Positions 1-11,657 of a DNA stretch of 64,000 nucleotides are shown piece after piece. This stretch comes from Rana temporaria (taxonomy: Eukaryota; Chordata; Amphibia; Anura; Ranidae). A program made the position numbers and the translations under genes. Each line of letters starts with the position of its first letter. The stretch's first letter is position 1. The notes below the pieces were generated by a model. It was not told the origin of the DNA, made no database searches, and was given only the letters and a program-made list of their open reading frames with translations. Where the stretch lies: NCBI RefSeq assembly GCF_905171775.1, contig NC_053497.1:33744764-33808763 (forward strand). The letters run 5' to 3'.

Positions 1-584
1 ACGGTTAACCGTTTCGGAGCAAGAGGAACGATCCAAGCACTCTGCTTTATTAAATATAAATCCTGCTGGATTAGATATAAGGAAGATAATAATATTTGGT
101 CTGCACCAAAAGAAAAAAAATAGGAATGTAGGAAACTAAAGACTTGATCGATTTTTTTTTTTTTTTTATATATATATTGTTTTTTAATAATATATATTTT
201 TATAGATTGGGTTGTTACAAATTGTTCAGCTGCTCTTTGATAAATGGTTTAGCCCATCTAATGAACATAGTCGAAATCCCCATAGCTTTAGTAGTCAGAC
301 CATCGCCAAATACCATAGAGTCCTTATACGGAAAATGGGTTCAACAGTCTGAATGTCAAAACATCTTCGGTATGAGAAGGTTCTGAGTGGGGACTTCTGA
401 CCGGTACAAAGGGTACTTCTTCCTCCAAAGGACATTCGTCATAATTTAATAGCTATAGCCAATAATACATTCTATAGGAATAGGTCAACGTATTTTAATT
501 ATTAAATGACAAGGTATATTTAAAAGAAGACTTACCAGTTAAGGAAGGGACATAGAAGAGAACACATAGACAATGAACAGACCT
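1..584. other. Unassigned intergenic sequence
   Basis: AT-rich sequence with a T tract and short (TA)n near 150-200. No convincing exon or transposon end seen. Confidence 0.5.
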
Positions 585-650
585 TAAGCCTCGTACACAC
601 GGGCAAGAATCTGGTCAGGGAAAAAAACGTTGTTTTTCCCAACGAGATTC

Positions 651-741
651 TTGAATGAATGAATGAATGAATGAATGAATGAATGAATGAATGAATGACT
701 TGTATAGCGCAACGCATGCGAACTGAATCGCCTCTGGGCGC
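651..741 (-). mobile_element. L2-like LINE 3' end with (GAAT)n tail
   Basis: A tetranucleotide array (651-698) is followed by sequence whose reverse complement reads CGCCCAGAGGCG...GCGCTATACAAGT. The same 3' end occurs at 44330-44380, downstream of a recognisable L2-like reverse-transcriptase C-terminus, with its own CACT repeat tail. This is therefore the tail of a 5'-truncated LINE copy. Confidence 0.75.
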
Positions 742-834
742 TTTTTCCAACCAGTATCTGCTTGGCTGGTGCGGTCATTTTTACCCCGTAGGATCATGAC
801 ACGCTAGGGACACACAGTCATACACACATATATA

Positions 835-1041
835 CATATATACTGGGCCAATTTGGACGAGATCCAATTTACCTACCAGCATGTCTTTGGAGTGTGGGAG
901 GAAACCGGAGTACCCGGAGGAAACCCACGCAGACACAGGGAGAACATGCAAACTCCAGGCAGATGGTGTCGTGGTTGGGATTCGAACCAGCGAACCTTTT
1001 GCTGCTAGGCGAAAGTGCTATTCACTGCACCACTGTGCTGC
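835..1041 (-). mobile_element. tRNA-derived SINE
   Basis: On the minus strand the copy starts GGGCAGCACAGTGGTGCAGT and has an A-box-like TAGCACTTTCGCC and a B-box GGTTCGAATCC. It then has the vertebrate SINE/L2-type body with TGCATGTTCTCCCTGTGTCTG, TTTCCTCCGGGTACTCC and ACTCCAAAGACATGCTGG. The promoter boxes are tRNA-like but the flanks form no cloverleaf, so it is a SINE and not a tRNA gene. Confidence 0.82.
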
Positions 1042-1403
1042 CCAAGAATCTCTTGCCCCCCCCCCCCAAGTGTACATACAGACCTTTCAAAAGAAGCGTG
1101 GTTCTCTTGAAAGGCAAGAACGTGGTGACGCGTACGTGGTGATCGCGTACAACGAGCATACGCTCGGACATTCGATGTCATCAACGCCATCTTGCTTCAC
1201 CCTACCTATGCCGTAGAAGCTACCGTGCATGTAGCAAAGTAATTTCGAGCATGCGCGGGTTTCCACGGCGACAGGTAAGTATACACACTCTCGGGTTTCT
1301 CGTCGGGGAAACAGGCCGACAAGAATCTCGACGAGAGAATAGAGAACAGGTTCTCTATTTTTCTCGTCGAGATTCTGGCCAGATTTCCAGACAAGAAACC
1401 TGA

Positions 1404-1488
1404 AAGCCTCGTACACACGCTCGGTTTACTCGGCCAGAAGTTTTCTTGCTGGTTCTTGCTGAGAAAACCGAGCGTGTGTACGAGGCTT
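1404..1488. mobile_element. Minimal 85-bp hairpin MITE
   Basis: Ends AAGCCTCGTACACACGCTCG and CGAGCGTGTGTACGAGGCTT form a 24-bp perfect inverted repeat, extended with mismatches to nearly the whole element. It is the smallest member of the ACACACG hairpin group here and may be the right terminus of the 587-1488 composite. Confidence 0.7.
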
Positions 1489-1557
1489 GAGTCATATCCA
1501 GCCAGAATGCCTACAATAGCAATGTTTCTTAAAGCCGAAATCCAAGAATGATCTCCA

Positions 1558-1918
1558 ATGCCTAGGACACACGTCCGGGATTCCCGGCGGAAAAGGGTCA
1601 GTCGGAAATCCCAAGGGGAAAACCGAGAACCTGCTCTCTACTTTTCCCCCGTACAGACGATCGGTTTTCCCATTGGGAAAAATCCAATGAGAGCTTTTCC
1701 TCTAGAATCCCGACCGTGTTTTTGCTCCATCTGCCAAAAATTACCGGTTTCTGCTACACACGACTGGGTTTTCTGACGGGGAAAAAAGAGCGCTGGTTCT
1801 TTTTTGTCCGGCGGGTTTGCCAGTTTTCCCGAGGGAGCATACACAAGGCCGGGATTCCCAGGCAAAAGCTATCCTCGCACTTTTCCCATCAAAAAACACG
1901 GTCCTGTGTACGGGGCAA
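1558..1918. mobile_element. Diverged hairpin MITE
   Basis: The left end ATGCCTAGGACACACGTCCGGG and right end CGGTCCTGTGTACGGGGCA pair imperfectly. Interior inverted stretches (GGTTTTCC/GGGAAAA, GGGATTCCC) repeat between 1600 and 1880. This matches the layout of the intact copy at 22297-22663. Confidence 0.6.
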
Positions 1919-2681
1919 AAGGCATACTTATTGCGTTGGTTCGGTCTTGCACAATGCAAGTATGAATATCTCATACCTAATGGGCCTTTGTGGTCAGTAT
2001 GTAGAAGGGACCACGCTCTCACAGAACCACCTGGTACACACCATTTGTTTTTTTCGTTCAACCCAAAAACTGAACAGCTCGGGAGGAGCCACTGTACTAA
2101 CCCGGATAGCAAGGATAACTTGCCACAAAATTGTGGCAGTGTTGAATGGTATGTCTTGTTAACCTGCTGCACATTTTCACTGGCATGTTGTACGCTTGCA
2201 GAGCACTTGAAGCACAAGTTCTAGTTGACACTTTTCCAATTTGTAGCAAATTTGAGTGGCAAGTCTCTAGCAAGAGTAAAGTTGCAGTAGTGAGTCTACA
2301 GCAAGAGCTCTGCAAGTCTAAAGCATGAAAATTCAGCAACAGTGACCCCTGTGGTGGGATGACTATTGCACAACATAACTGAACCAGAACTTGTAGCAGA
2401 CTTTCAGAATGTTTGCAAAGAAAGTGGATCTGGAGTCATGCAATGCGGACAAGAGCTTAGAAAGTTATTTTCAAACTTGCAGCACAAGGGCTTGCTATCT
2501 GGGAACTATCTGATGAGGGACTACCCCCCCCCCCCCAAGGCCCACCAGAACACACTGGTGGGATGCCAATCGGCAGACTTTTTTTGGTCATGCCCCGTCT
2601 ACAGAAGCTGGCTTCTGATGAACCACCTGCCGTACACAGGGGCTGTGTGTACTAGGCTTTAGCAGGACCTTAAAGATCCTT
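1919..2681. other. Unassigned repeat-like sequence
   Basis: No exon recognised. Contains a C run (2523-2536), a GTACACACCA-like stretch near 2035 and a GTGTGTACTAGGCTTT end near 2645, suggesting decayed hairpin MITE material. Confidence 0.4.
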
Positions 2682-3308
2682 AGCTGGATTCACGTAGGGC
2701 GGCGTATGTTTTAGCCAGCGTATCGTATTTACGCTACGCCGCCGTAAGTTAGAGAGGCAAGTGCTGTATTCACAAAGCACTTGCGTCCTAAGTTACGGCG
2801 GCGTGGCGTAAATGTGCTGGCCTAAGCGCGCCTAATTCAAATTAGGAACAGGGAGGCGTGTTTTATGTTAATGACTCGTGACCCGACGTGATTGACGTTT
2901 TTAACGAAAGGCGCATGCGCCGTCCGTGGACATATCCCAGTGTGCATTGCTCCAAAGTACGCCGCAAGGACTTATTGCTTTCGAGCCCCATTCACGGACG
3001 ACTTACGCAAACGACGTCAAATCTTCAAAATTTGACGCGGGAACGAAGTCCATACTTAACATTGGCTAGGCCAGCTTTTTGTTGGACTAACTTTACGCCT
3101 GAAAACGCCTTACGTAAACGGCGTATCTTTACTGCGACGGGCAAGCGTACGTTCGTGAATAAGCGTATCTCGCTGATTTACGCATTCTAGGCATAAATCA
3201 GCGTTCACGCCCCTAGCGGAACTAGACAGCTAAGATACGACGGCGCAGGCAGTCGTATCTTAGCTACATTTAAGTGTATCTCAATTTACGACGGCTTAGA
3301 TTCAGAGT
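2682..3308. mobile_element. GATTCACGTAGG-type palindromic element
   Basis: The left end AGCTGGATTCACGTAGGGCG is shared with the complete copy at 18026-18748. The interior has repeated TACGCC/GGCGTA inverted segments and GGCGCATGCGCCGTCCGTG, also present at 4338 and 18513. The right end is TTAGATTCAGAG near 3300-3310. Confidence 0.7.
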
Positions 3309-3315
3309 TACGCCG

Positions 3316-3501
3316 GCTGTATCACAGGAGCGCGCCCGCAAGAACTCAACACCATGCAAGCTCGCATTAAGGTGTTGTGTCCTTGCGGGGGGGGGGGGGG
3401 GGAGCTGGTACAGCTCTACTGTGCAGCTCTGTGCAAAATGAGCTGCACAGTGGAGGTAAGTATAACATGTTTGTTATTTATATAAAAAAAAAATCCTTTA
3501 A
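3316..3501. mobile_element. Fragment of short TTAA element (AAAGG family)
   Basis: Shares CTGTATCACAGGAG, CGCCCGCAAG, GTGCAAAATGAGCTGCACAG and GGAGGTAAGTATAACATG with 36874-37347 and the 46481-46972 copy in reverse. It ends at a CCTTTAA/TTAA site (3498-3501). A G run lies at 3388-3402. Confidence 0.7.
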
Positions 3502-4102
3502 GACATCGAGATGCATAAAAAATGTGAACACAAGTTTGAAATTGCTTTAAAAGGAATGTTTACATTATTCATTTTTATTTTGCTATCTAATAAATTCAAA
3601 AGTAGAATAAAATAAAAAATATATATTTTCACCTGTTTTAGTCAGGTGTGCAGTATTGTTCTTTTTGCAACCAGCAGGTGGCGCTTTAGGCTCCTTTTTC
3701 AATATCTGCTTTCAATCATAAATCCTGTTTACAGAAGAGAATATCTGAAAATCAAATGATCGGCTCAGTTATTTGAGTCAGAGGAGTGACTCACCCCCCC
3801 TCCCCCCTCTCTCCCTACCTGCTCTGTTCTGAGTGGGCTGTATTCTTCTTTTAGAAAACCCACAATTCTCTGCAAAACCCAAGGCCTGGCATGAGCGTAT
3901 TGTGTATTAGAAGAGCCAAACCAAGGCTGGATGACATTTAGATTGCTAAATAACTGTGTATCACCATCACTATGTTTTCTTTACATAAAATACTTTTTTC
4001 TCCCTTTTTTCATCCTTTGCTGCATCTTAGTGCTGCTGATCTCTCCGCACCAGCGCTCCTTGCAGGACATGCACCAGGATTTTATCTTATATAAATCAAT
4101 AA
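3502..4102. other. Unassigned intergenic sequence
   Basis: AT-rich sequence with a C-rich patch near 3793-3812. No exon or transposon ends recognised. Confidence 0.5.
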
Positions 4103-4532
4103 AGGCTAGATTCAGGTAGGGAGCGCGTATTTGTGTGCTGGCGTAGCGTATCCTTAATTACGCTACGCCTCAGCAACTTTGACAGGCAATTGCAGTATTC
4201 ACAAAGCACTTGCTCCGTAAGTTGCGGCGGCGTAGCGTAAATCGGCCGGCGTAAGCCCGCCTGATTCAAATGTGGAAGATGTGGGCGTGTTTTATGTAAA
4301 ATCATCGTGACCCCACGTAAATGACGCTTTTTACGAACGGCGCATGCGCCGTCCGTGAACATATCCCAGTGCGCATGCTCCAAATTAACCCGCAAAAATT
4401 CAATGCTTTCGACGTGAACGTCAATTACGCACAGCCCTATTCGCGAATGACTTCCGCAAACGACGGAAAATTCGGACTTACGACGGCGTATCTACTGATA
4501 CGCCCGTCGTAAGTCTTTCTGAATCCGGGGCC
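4103..4532. mobile_element. GATTCA-type palindromic element, second copy
   Basis: The left end GGCTAGATTCAGGTAGGGAG and right end CTTTCTGAATCCGGGGCC are degraded inverted repeats. The interior shares CGCCGTCCGTGAACATATCCCAGTG-like sequence with 2682-3308 and, in reverse, 18026-18748. Confidence 0.72.
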
Positions 4533-4728
4533 TAACAGTGCAGTGCTACCCTACAAATATCCTATAGCATGAAAATCAACCAATATACAAAAAATAAATA
4601 TAATTAAATCAATCTGAACAACATATTTTTTTTTTTTTTTCGTATTGCGTTGCTTATGTGCTTGTGCTCCAGCAAGATCCACTTCTTTAAGTGAACAGTC
4701 TTTAACTCACCACCATGCACTCACCTTC

Positions 4729-5800
4729 TTTACCACTTCACCCCCGGAAGATTTGGCTGCCCAATGACCGGACCATTTTTTGCGATTTGGCACTGCGTCG
4801 CTTTAACTGACAATTACGCTGTCGTGCGACGTGGCCCCCAATTAAGATTGACGTCCTTTTTTTCCCCACAAATAGAGCTTTCTTTTGGTGGCATTTGATC
4901 ACCTCTGCGGTTTTTATTTCTTGCTCTATTAACAAAAAAAAAGAGCGACAATTTTGAAAAAAAAGCAATATTTTTTGCTATAATAAATATCCCCCAAAAA
5001 TATTAAAAAAAAATACATTTCTTTCTCAGTTTAGGCCGATACGTATTCTTCTACATATTTTTGGTAAAAAAAATTTTTTTTTGCAATAAGCGTTTGATTG
5101 GTTTGCGCAAAAGTTATAGCGTCTACAAAATAGGGGATAGATTTATGGCATTTTTATTAATACTTTTTTTATTAGTAAAGGCCCCCTAGTGTTAACCCCT
5201 TCCCTGCCAGTCACATTTATACAGTAATCAGTGCATATTTATAGCACGGTTCACTGTATAAATGTGAATGGACCCAAAAATGTGTCAAAAGTGTCCGATG
5301 TGTCCGCCATAATGTCGCAGTCCCAATAAAAAAAAAAAATCGCAGATCGCCGCCATTACTCGTAAAAGAAAATAATAAAAAAAAAACATAAATTATGTCC
5401 CCTATTTTGTAGGCGCTATAACTTTTGCGCAAACCAGTCACTATACGCTTATTGCAATTTTTTTTTTACCAAAAAATATGTAGAAGAATACGTATCGGCC
5501 TAAACTGAGAAAACATTATTTTTTTTTAAATGTGATATTTATTATAGCAAAAAGTAAAAAATTGTTTTTTTTTCAAAATTTTCGCACTTTTTTTGTTTAT
5601 AGCGCAAAAAATAAAAACCGCAGAGGCGATCAAATAACACCAAAAGAAAGCTCTATTTGTGGGAAAAAAAGGATGTCAATTTTGTTTGGGAGCCACGTCG
5701 CACGACCGCGCAATTGTCAGTTAAAGCGACGCAGTGCCGGAAAGCTGAAATTTCGCCTGGGCAGGAAGGGGGTATATGTGCCCAGTAAGCAAGTGGTTAA
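4729..5800. mobile_element. TTAA-flanked fold-back element (CCACTT family)
   Basis: The left end TTTACCACTTCA and right end CAAGTGGTTAA (5790-5800) are inverted. The two ~500-base arms are near-complementary through most of their length; for example AGGCCGATACGTATTCTTCT at 5032 is mirrored near 5485, and AAATAGAGCTTTCTTTTGGTG is mirrored near 5650. TTAA target use suggests the piggyBac superfamily. No transposase is present. Confidence 0.82.
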
Positions 5801-5809
5801 AATAAGAAC

Positions 5810-6369
5810 TCAACACAACACAAGATCATTTTTCGGCATGAAAAAAAACGTTTTTAAAAACGTCATTTAAAATGATCGTGTGTGGGCTACACATCATTTT
5901 TCGGCTTCTGAAAAATGACAAAAAAAAAAATTCGAACATGCTGCATTTTTTAACGTCGTTTTAAAAAAAATAGTTTTTCAGGTTGTAAAAAATGATCGTG
6001 TGTGGGATAAAAACGACGTTTTAAACCCGCACATGCTCAGAAGCAAGTTATGAGACGGGAGCGCTCGTTCTGGTAAAACTACCGTTCATAATGGAGTAAG
6101 CACATTCATCACGCTGTAACAGACAAAAAACGCAAATCGTCTTTTACTAACACAGAATCAGCTAAAGCAGCCCAAAGACAGATAGAACTTCCCTTCAGAG
6201 TGCCGTCGTATGTGTTGTACGTCGCCGCGCTTTGTTCATCATTTTTTAAAAACGATGGTGTGTGGGCAACGTCGTTTTAATAATGAAGTTGGAAAAACTT
6301 CGTTTTTTGAACATGCTGAAAAACGTAGTTTTTTTTCATGCCGAAAAACGAGCGTGTGTACGCGGCATC
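5810..6369. mobile_element. Hairpin MITE with TTTTTCGGCATG ends
   Basis: GATCATTTTTCGGCATGAAA near 5823 pairs with TTTCATGCCGAAAAACGAGC near 6336, followed by GTGTGTACGCGGCAT. Internal GATCGTGTGTGGG blocks repeat at 5873 and 5994. The left terminus appears slightly truncated. Confidence 0.68.
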
Positions 6370-7032
6370 ACACTTAGTTTGGAGCTGTGACGCTCGAGGA
6401 TCAGTGGAAATAACAATGCCATGTGAATACAAAGCTGCACCAATGGGCCCTTTATACACTGCAGATCTAGGACTGCAGTAAAGCGGACTGATGAGCACAC
6501 ACTGTACTGCAAACTCCCTGATTAGGCTGCAGAAACCACAATGCATTGCAATATAGAAGCAGACAGATCAGAACTAGCAAGGCAAGAACTAATTATAATG
6601 GCTGTGCCAGAAATAGATGAGAAGTGGGAATCTCTGGGAACAATGGATTTGGAATTCATTATTCTGCCCTGTGATGTTGGCTCTCCCTCCCCTGGGAAAT
6701 CTGATCACACTGGACACACAGTGGGGGGATTTGGGGACCCGTGTCCTTCACACTAATTCCCAGCCTGTGTCCTGTCCAATTACACGTGTAGGATACGGAG
6801 AAATCCCAGAATTCAGGAGATGTCAGCGTTATCCACACCGCGGTACAAAGCCTGCGAGACCGGGGCCCAATATTCCCAAAATAAGGGGCACAGCTGGGCC
6901 TGTCATCCTTTGCATGTCATTTATCATAGCAATGAGAAATACATTATTTATGTGAATACTAACAATTATTTCTATACTGCAATTGTTGCAGAAACAAATG
7001 GATATATATATATATATGTGTGTGTATAAATA
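6370..7032. other. Unassigned intergenic sequence
   Basis: Apparently single-copy sequence with two overlapping frames of about 70 and 112 codons that I do not recognise. No splice context was identified. A short (TA)n lies near 7000-7015. Confidence 0.4.
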
Positions 7033-8615
7033 CAGTGTCTCACTTTCTTTTTACATGTTTGTAAAATATCTTTTCATGTGACAACACTGAAGAAATTACA
7101 CATGGCTACAATGTAAAGTAGTGAGTATACAGTATAACAGTGTACATTTGCCCTCAAAATAACTCAACACACAGCCTTTGATGTCTAAACCGCTGGCAAC
7201 AAAAATGAGTACACCGCTAAGTGAAAATTTCCAAATTGGGCCCAAAGTGTCAATACTTTGTGTGGCCACCATTATTTTCCAGCCCTGGGCAGTCTTGGGC
7301 ATGGAGGTCACCAGAGCTTCACAGGTTGGCACTGGAGTCCTCTTCCACTCCTCCATGATGACATCACAGAGCTGGTGGATGTTGGAGACCTTGCGCTCCT
7401 CCACCTTCTGTTTGAAGATGCCCCACAGATGCTCAGTAGGGTTTAGGTCTGGAGACATGCTTGGCCAGTCCATCATCTTTACCCTCAGCTTCTTTAGCAA
7501 GGCAGTGGTCATTTGGAGGTGTGTTTGGGGTCGTTATGTTGGAATACTGCCCTGCGGCCCAGTCTCTGAAGGGATCATGCTCCGCTTCAGTATGTCACAG
7601 TACATGTTGGCATTCATGGTTCCCCCAATGAACTGTAGCTCCCCAGTCCCGGTAGCACTCAGGCAGCCCCAGACCATGACAGTAGCTACCACCACCATGC
7701 TTGACTGTAGGCAAGACACACTTGTCTTTGTACTCCTCACCTGGTTGCCGCCCACACACGCTCGACACCATCTGACACCAAATACGTTTATCTTGGTCTC
7801 ATCAGACCACAGGACATGGTTACAGTAATCCATGTCCTTAGTCTGCTTGTCTTCAGCAAACTGTTTGCGGCTTTTCTTGTGCATCATCTTTAGAAGAGGC
7901 TTCCTTCTGGGATGACAGACATGCAGACCAATTTGATGCAGTGTGCGGCGTATGGTCTGAGCACTGACAGGCTGACACCCCACCCCTTCAAACTCTGCAG
8001 CAATGCTGGCAGCACTCATACGTCCATTTCCCAAAGACAACCTCTGGATATGACGCTGAGCACGTGCACTCAACTTCTTTGGTTTATTATGGCTAGGCCT
8101 GTTCTGAGTGGAACCTGTCCTGTTAAACTGCTGTATGGTCTTGGCCACCATGCTGCAGCTCAGTTTCAGGGTCTTTCTCAATCTTCTTATAGCCTACAAT
8201 TCTTTTTTCAGATCCTCAGAGAGTCCTTTTATATGAGGTGCCATGTTGAACTTCCAGTGACCAGTATGAGAGAGTGAGAGTGATAACACCAAATTTAACA
8301 CACCTGCTCCTCATTCACACATGAGACCTTGTAACACTAACGAGTCACATGACACTGGGAAGAGAAAATGGCTAATTGGGCCCAATTTGAACTTTTTCAC
8401 TTAGGGGTGTACTCACTTTTGTTGCCAGCGGTTTAGACATTAATGGCTGTGTGTTGAGTTATTTTGAGGGGACAGCACACTGACACCGTTATACAAGCTG
8501 TACACTCACTACTTTACATTGTAGCAAAGTGTCATTTCTTCAGTGTTGTCACATGAAAAGATAGAATAAAATATTTTCAAAACTGTGAGGGGTGTACTCA
8601 CTTTTGTGAGATACC

Positions 8616-8616
<1 letters not shown>
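7033..8616 (-). mobile_element. Tc1-like DNA transposon, near full length, inactive
   Basis: TA-flanked (7031-7032 and 8617-8618). The inner terminal repeats are long: TTTTCATGTGACAACACTGA at 7072 is mirrored near 8540. A second ACTCAACACACAGCC block at 7162 is mirrored near 8447. GTACTCACTTTTGTTGCCAG near 8409 is a recurrent end motif of this family. The right end, (GAGTACACC-type)TTTGTGAGATACCG, is better preserved than the left. Encodes a broken transposase on the minus strand. Confidence 0.9.
7096..8244 (-). pseudogene. Tc1-like transposase, broken
   Basis: The presumed start is the ATG at 8244 (MAPHIKGLSEDLKK). An in-frame TAG follows within about 18 codons. The long middle frame (8181-7534) has helix-turn-helix DNA-binding sequence, RRTLHQIGLH, RRKPLL and the first catalytic Asp in LWSDETKI. 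The second Asp motif (NDPKHTSK) is visible at the frame break near 7530. The last Glu is in DLNPTEHLWG in the 7512-7096 frame. The spacing fits a DD34E Tc1 transposase, which cuts and pastes at TA. At least one stop and one frameshift make it non-functional. Confidence 0.9.

Positions 8617-8651
<35 letters not shown>
8617..8651. repeat. (TA)n microsatellite at the TA target of the Tc1 element
   Basis: About 17 TA units directly abut the right end of the Tc1-like element, so the target TA may have seeded or lain within the array. Confidence 0.85.
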
Positions 8652-8654
<3 letters not shown>

Positions 8655-9261
8655 CACTATGTAAGGAGTTAGCTCGGTAGCGGGGTGTGTGACCCCCTGG
8701 ATGGGTTCACTACACACTGAACGATACAGAGAAACAGCCGAAGACGGTTGAAAACAAAGAATTTGGTTTATTCTTCCATCTTGCTGGAAACAAGTGCAAG
8801 CATCCAAACAGCATAAACAAAACCAAACATAAAATAAACCCTGGCCACTTGGGGCGTCTACCTTCACCACACAGGAACCTATCTAATGAAGTCTGGCACA
8901 GCCTACTGCTGAGCAGACACTGCTGGTCATACAGCAGAAAAACAAAGAGTCTTTTTGATTTTTATCACACAGAAAAATCAACAGCACCTCACCTCTTCAG
9001 AAGTATTTCTGTTCACTGCTCTCCTTCACTCAAAAAGCCTCAGGATGCAGCATTCAGTAGTAATCCTCTGGATTACTTATAGAGGCCTTAATTGCTTCAT
9101 TCTGAACAGCTGAAGTTTTTCAACGCCCTTAAATCTTTCTGGCTGCTTCTGCAGCCGACACCTGATAATAATTGGTATATTGTCTAAACAAGGCAGAAAT
9201 GTATCTCCCGTCTGTGACAACACCCACATATTTACCTGACTTCCTGTCACAACATATACAC
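8652..9261. other. Unassigned intergenic sequence
   Basis: No exon recognised. Pieces such as CTCGGTAGCGGGGTGTGTGA look repeat-like, but I have no second copy in the window. Confidence 0.4.
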
Positions 9262-9410
9262 ACACACTACACTATATACATTTGGGGAAATGATAATTTG
9301 ATCCCCTACAGATTTTGTAAGTTTGCCCACTTACAAAGAAATGAAGGGTCTATCATTTTTTATCATAGGTGTATTTTAAATGATAGAGACAGAATATCAA
9401 CCAACAAAGT
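9262..9410. mobile_element. Tc1-like terminal fragment
   Basis: Contains GATAATTTGATCCCCTACAG, GTAAGTTTGCCCACTTACAA and AGAAATGAAGGGTCTATCAT, the terminal-repeat region of a Tc1 family common in fish and amphibians (recognised from memory). No transposase or second end is visible. Confidence 0.65.
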
Positions 9411-10172
9411 GGCTTTGGGTCAGCAATAAGAATTAAGGGGTTGGCAGACATTGGTGGTGTATGGTCGATTAATGTGGCCACAAGTCCTTCTGGCCTGCAA
9501 AAGACCTTCTGGGAGCCAGCGTACTTTATGATGATGACCCACTGCACCATCAGGCCGAGGACTGGAGAAAGAGATGCCAAGCAGGTTAAAGCCGTAGTCA
9601 CACATGACACATGGCTGGCTGAAGATGGCATGGGGTCAGCTGCCTCTTGGCCTGGAGAGTTGCCAGCAGCTCTGGCCCAGTTTGGCTCCTGTCCCCCCAG
9701 GCATACATACTGCAACACAGCATGACAGTATTTAGCCTGGGATGTCCTATATGCTTTGGGCACTTAAGAGAGACTGTTGGAGGATGAGGATTGGACAAGC
9801 ACTTCCCCCTATCCTGATCCTTCCCAGCTGTCAGAAGATTGACCCAGTAGGATATGCCGTGTCCTTGCCTATGCCTGTTGGACCACATATCTGTACTTGT
9901 GTGTACCAGTTTATGAGTAAACAATCCCATAGTTGTTGTGGCTGCTACATCCACACCGGTCGGATTCAGGCCTATTACCGCTTTATAAAAAAAAAGCGAG
10001 AGAAAATTAATCAGATTAGGGTGCTGCTGGATTTATTCAAAGTAAAAAAAAAAATCTATTGCACATCTAAAATACACAATGCCAAAATACGATGTCCTCA
10101 ATGTTGTCTGCAAATATTCTACTGTTCCAGAACACCACCTAAGTGCTTACAGGCATCTCCCAAGCATGTCAT
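9411..10172. other. Unassigned intergenic sequence
   Basis: Frames of 118-144 codons overlap on both strands without recognisable domains or splice context. I see no supported gene. Confidence 0.4.
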
Positions 10173-11458
10173 TTAACCACTTAAGCCCCAGACCATTTGG
10201 CTGGCCAAAGACCAGGCTACTTTTTGTGATTCGGCACTGCGTCGGTTTAACTGAAAATTGCACGGTCGTGCGACGTGGCTCCCAAACAAAATTGACGTTC
10301 TTTTTCTCCCACAAATAGAGCTTTCTGTTGGTGGTGTTTAAGCACCTCTGCGGTTTTTATTTTTTGCGCGATAAACAAAAATAGAGCGACAATTTTGAAA
10401 AAAATTCAATATTTTTTACTTTTTGCTGTAATAAATATCCCCCCCAAAAATATATATACCGTATTTATGGGGGTATTGCGCGCTCCGGCGTATAGCGCGC
10501 ACCCCTAAAGTGGACCTGCATTCCTGTAAAAAAAAAAACATTTTAGTACTTACAGTTTTGGTGTCTTGCGCGGCGGCCTCGTCGGGTCCGGCGTCCGTCT
10601 GCGGCTTCGGTGGTGTTCTCCTCGTCGGGTCCAGCGTCCTTCTGCGGTGTCCTCCCAGCTTCCCGCGCTGAGTTTGAACAACTGCGCCGGCATATACCGA
10701 GCGCAGTACACTCGTGTATAGTCGGAATCGGGTATCGGCCTATATCGTGCACCCACGATTTTGCCCTGAATTTCAGGGCAAAAAAGTGCTCGGTATACGC
10801 CGATAAATACGGTAAGTTTAGGCCGATACGTATTTTTCTACATATTTTTGTTAAAAAAAACAACAATAAGCATTTATTGATTGGTATGCGCAAAAGTTAT
10901 AGCGTCTACAAAATAGGGGATAGTTTTATGGCATTTTTATTAATATATATATATATTTTTACTAGTAATGGCGGCATCGATTTTTATTGTGACTGCGACA
11001 TTATGGCGGACACTTGAGACACTTTTGACACCATTTTGGGACCATTGTCATTTTTACAGTAATCAGTGCTATAAAAATGCACTGATTACAGTAAAAATGG
11101 CACTGGCACTGAAGGGGGTTAACCTGTAGGGGGCGCTGAAGGGGTTAAGTGTGACCTAATGAGTGATTATTACGGTTAGGGGGCGGGGCTTGACACGTCA
11201 CTGATTGCTGCTCCCGATGACAGGGAACAGACGATCAGTGACATGTCACTAGGAAGAACGGGGAGATGTTATGTTTACACTGACATTTCCCCGTTCTTCA
11301 GCTCTGTGACCCGATCTCGGGACACCGGCGGACATCGAGTCCGCAGGTCCCATGGACACGGTGCTTGCTAATTAAAGGGGATGTAAATATACGCCCATTT
11401 GCGCAGCCGTGCCATTCTTTCTACGTAAAAGTGCGTGCGGTGGTTGGGAAGCGGTTAA
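10173..11458. mobile_element. TTAA-flanked fold-back element (CCACTT family), interrupted
   Basis: TTAACCACTTAAGCC (10173) and GGGAAGCGGTTAA (to 11458) are the ends. It shares TTCGGCACTGCGTCG, GTCGTGCGACGTGG and AGGCCGATACGTATT with 4729-5800. A CCGTATTTA element (10459-10812) splits the left arm exactly where the other copy is continuous. Confidence 0.85.
10459..10812. mobile_element. CCGTATTTA palindromic MITE nested in fold-back
   Basis: TA|CCGTATTTAT...GATAAATACGG|TA, with TA duplicated at 10457-10458 and 10813-10814. The interior has inverted GGTATACGCC/GGCGTATA and CGAGC/GCTCG segments and a GC-rich centre. Two other copies lie at 25792-25941 and 60429-60959. Confidence 0.88.
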
Positions 11459-11657
11459 AGGACTGGTGTATCTTCCATGCCACCCTCAAAGTCAAGTTAA
11501 AAGAACCCTTTCCCGCTGCACAGTATTATTTTTTTTTGCATTGTTAGATATCTGCCATGGCAGTGCCCAGCTCCTTGTGCCCCTTTTAAACAATAGCTTG
11601 CCTATTAGGCTTGAAATTAGCCAGAGTTTATTATCAAAACTGGTTCCCCTATAGACT

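Larger units (their letters stand above)
587..1488. mobile_element. Composite TA-flanked hairpin MITE carrying LINE and SINE inserts
   Basis: The left end AAGCCTCGTACACACG follows a TA at 585-586 and pairs with CGTGTGTACGAGGCTT ending at 1488. Between them lie an L2-like 3' end, a tRNA-derived SINE and internal inverted segments, including a CGACGAG/CTCGTCG hairpin near 1325-1375. The outer limits are inferred from the matching ends. The central part is too scrambled to assign fully. Confidence 0.5.

Noticed and set aside
835..1041. Possible tRNA gene from A- and B-box-like motifs
   Set aside because: No cloverleaf can be formed and the body is SINE/L2-type, so it was called a SINE.
7178..7828. 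A 216-codon plus-strand open frame
   Set aside because: It is antisense to the Tc1-like transposase, whose minus-strand frames carry the catalytic motifs.
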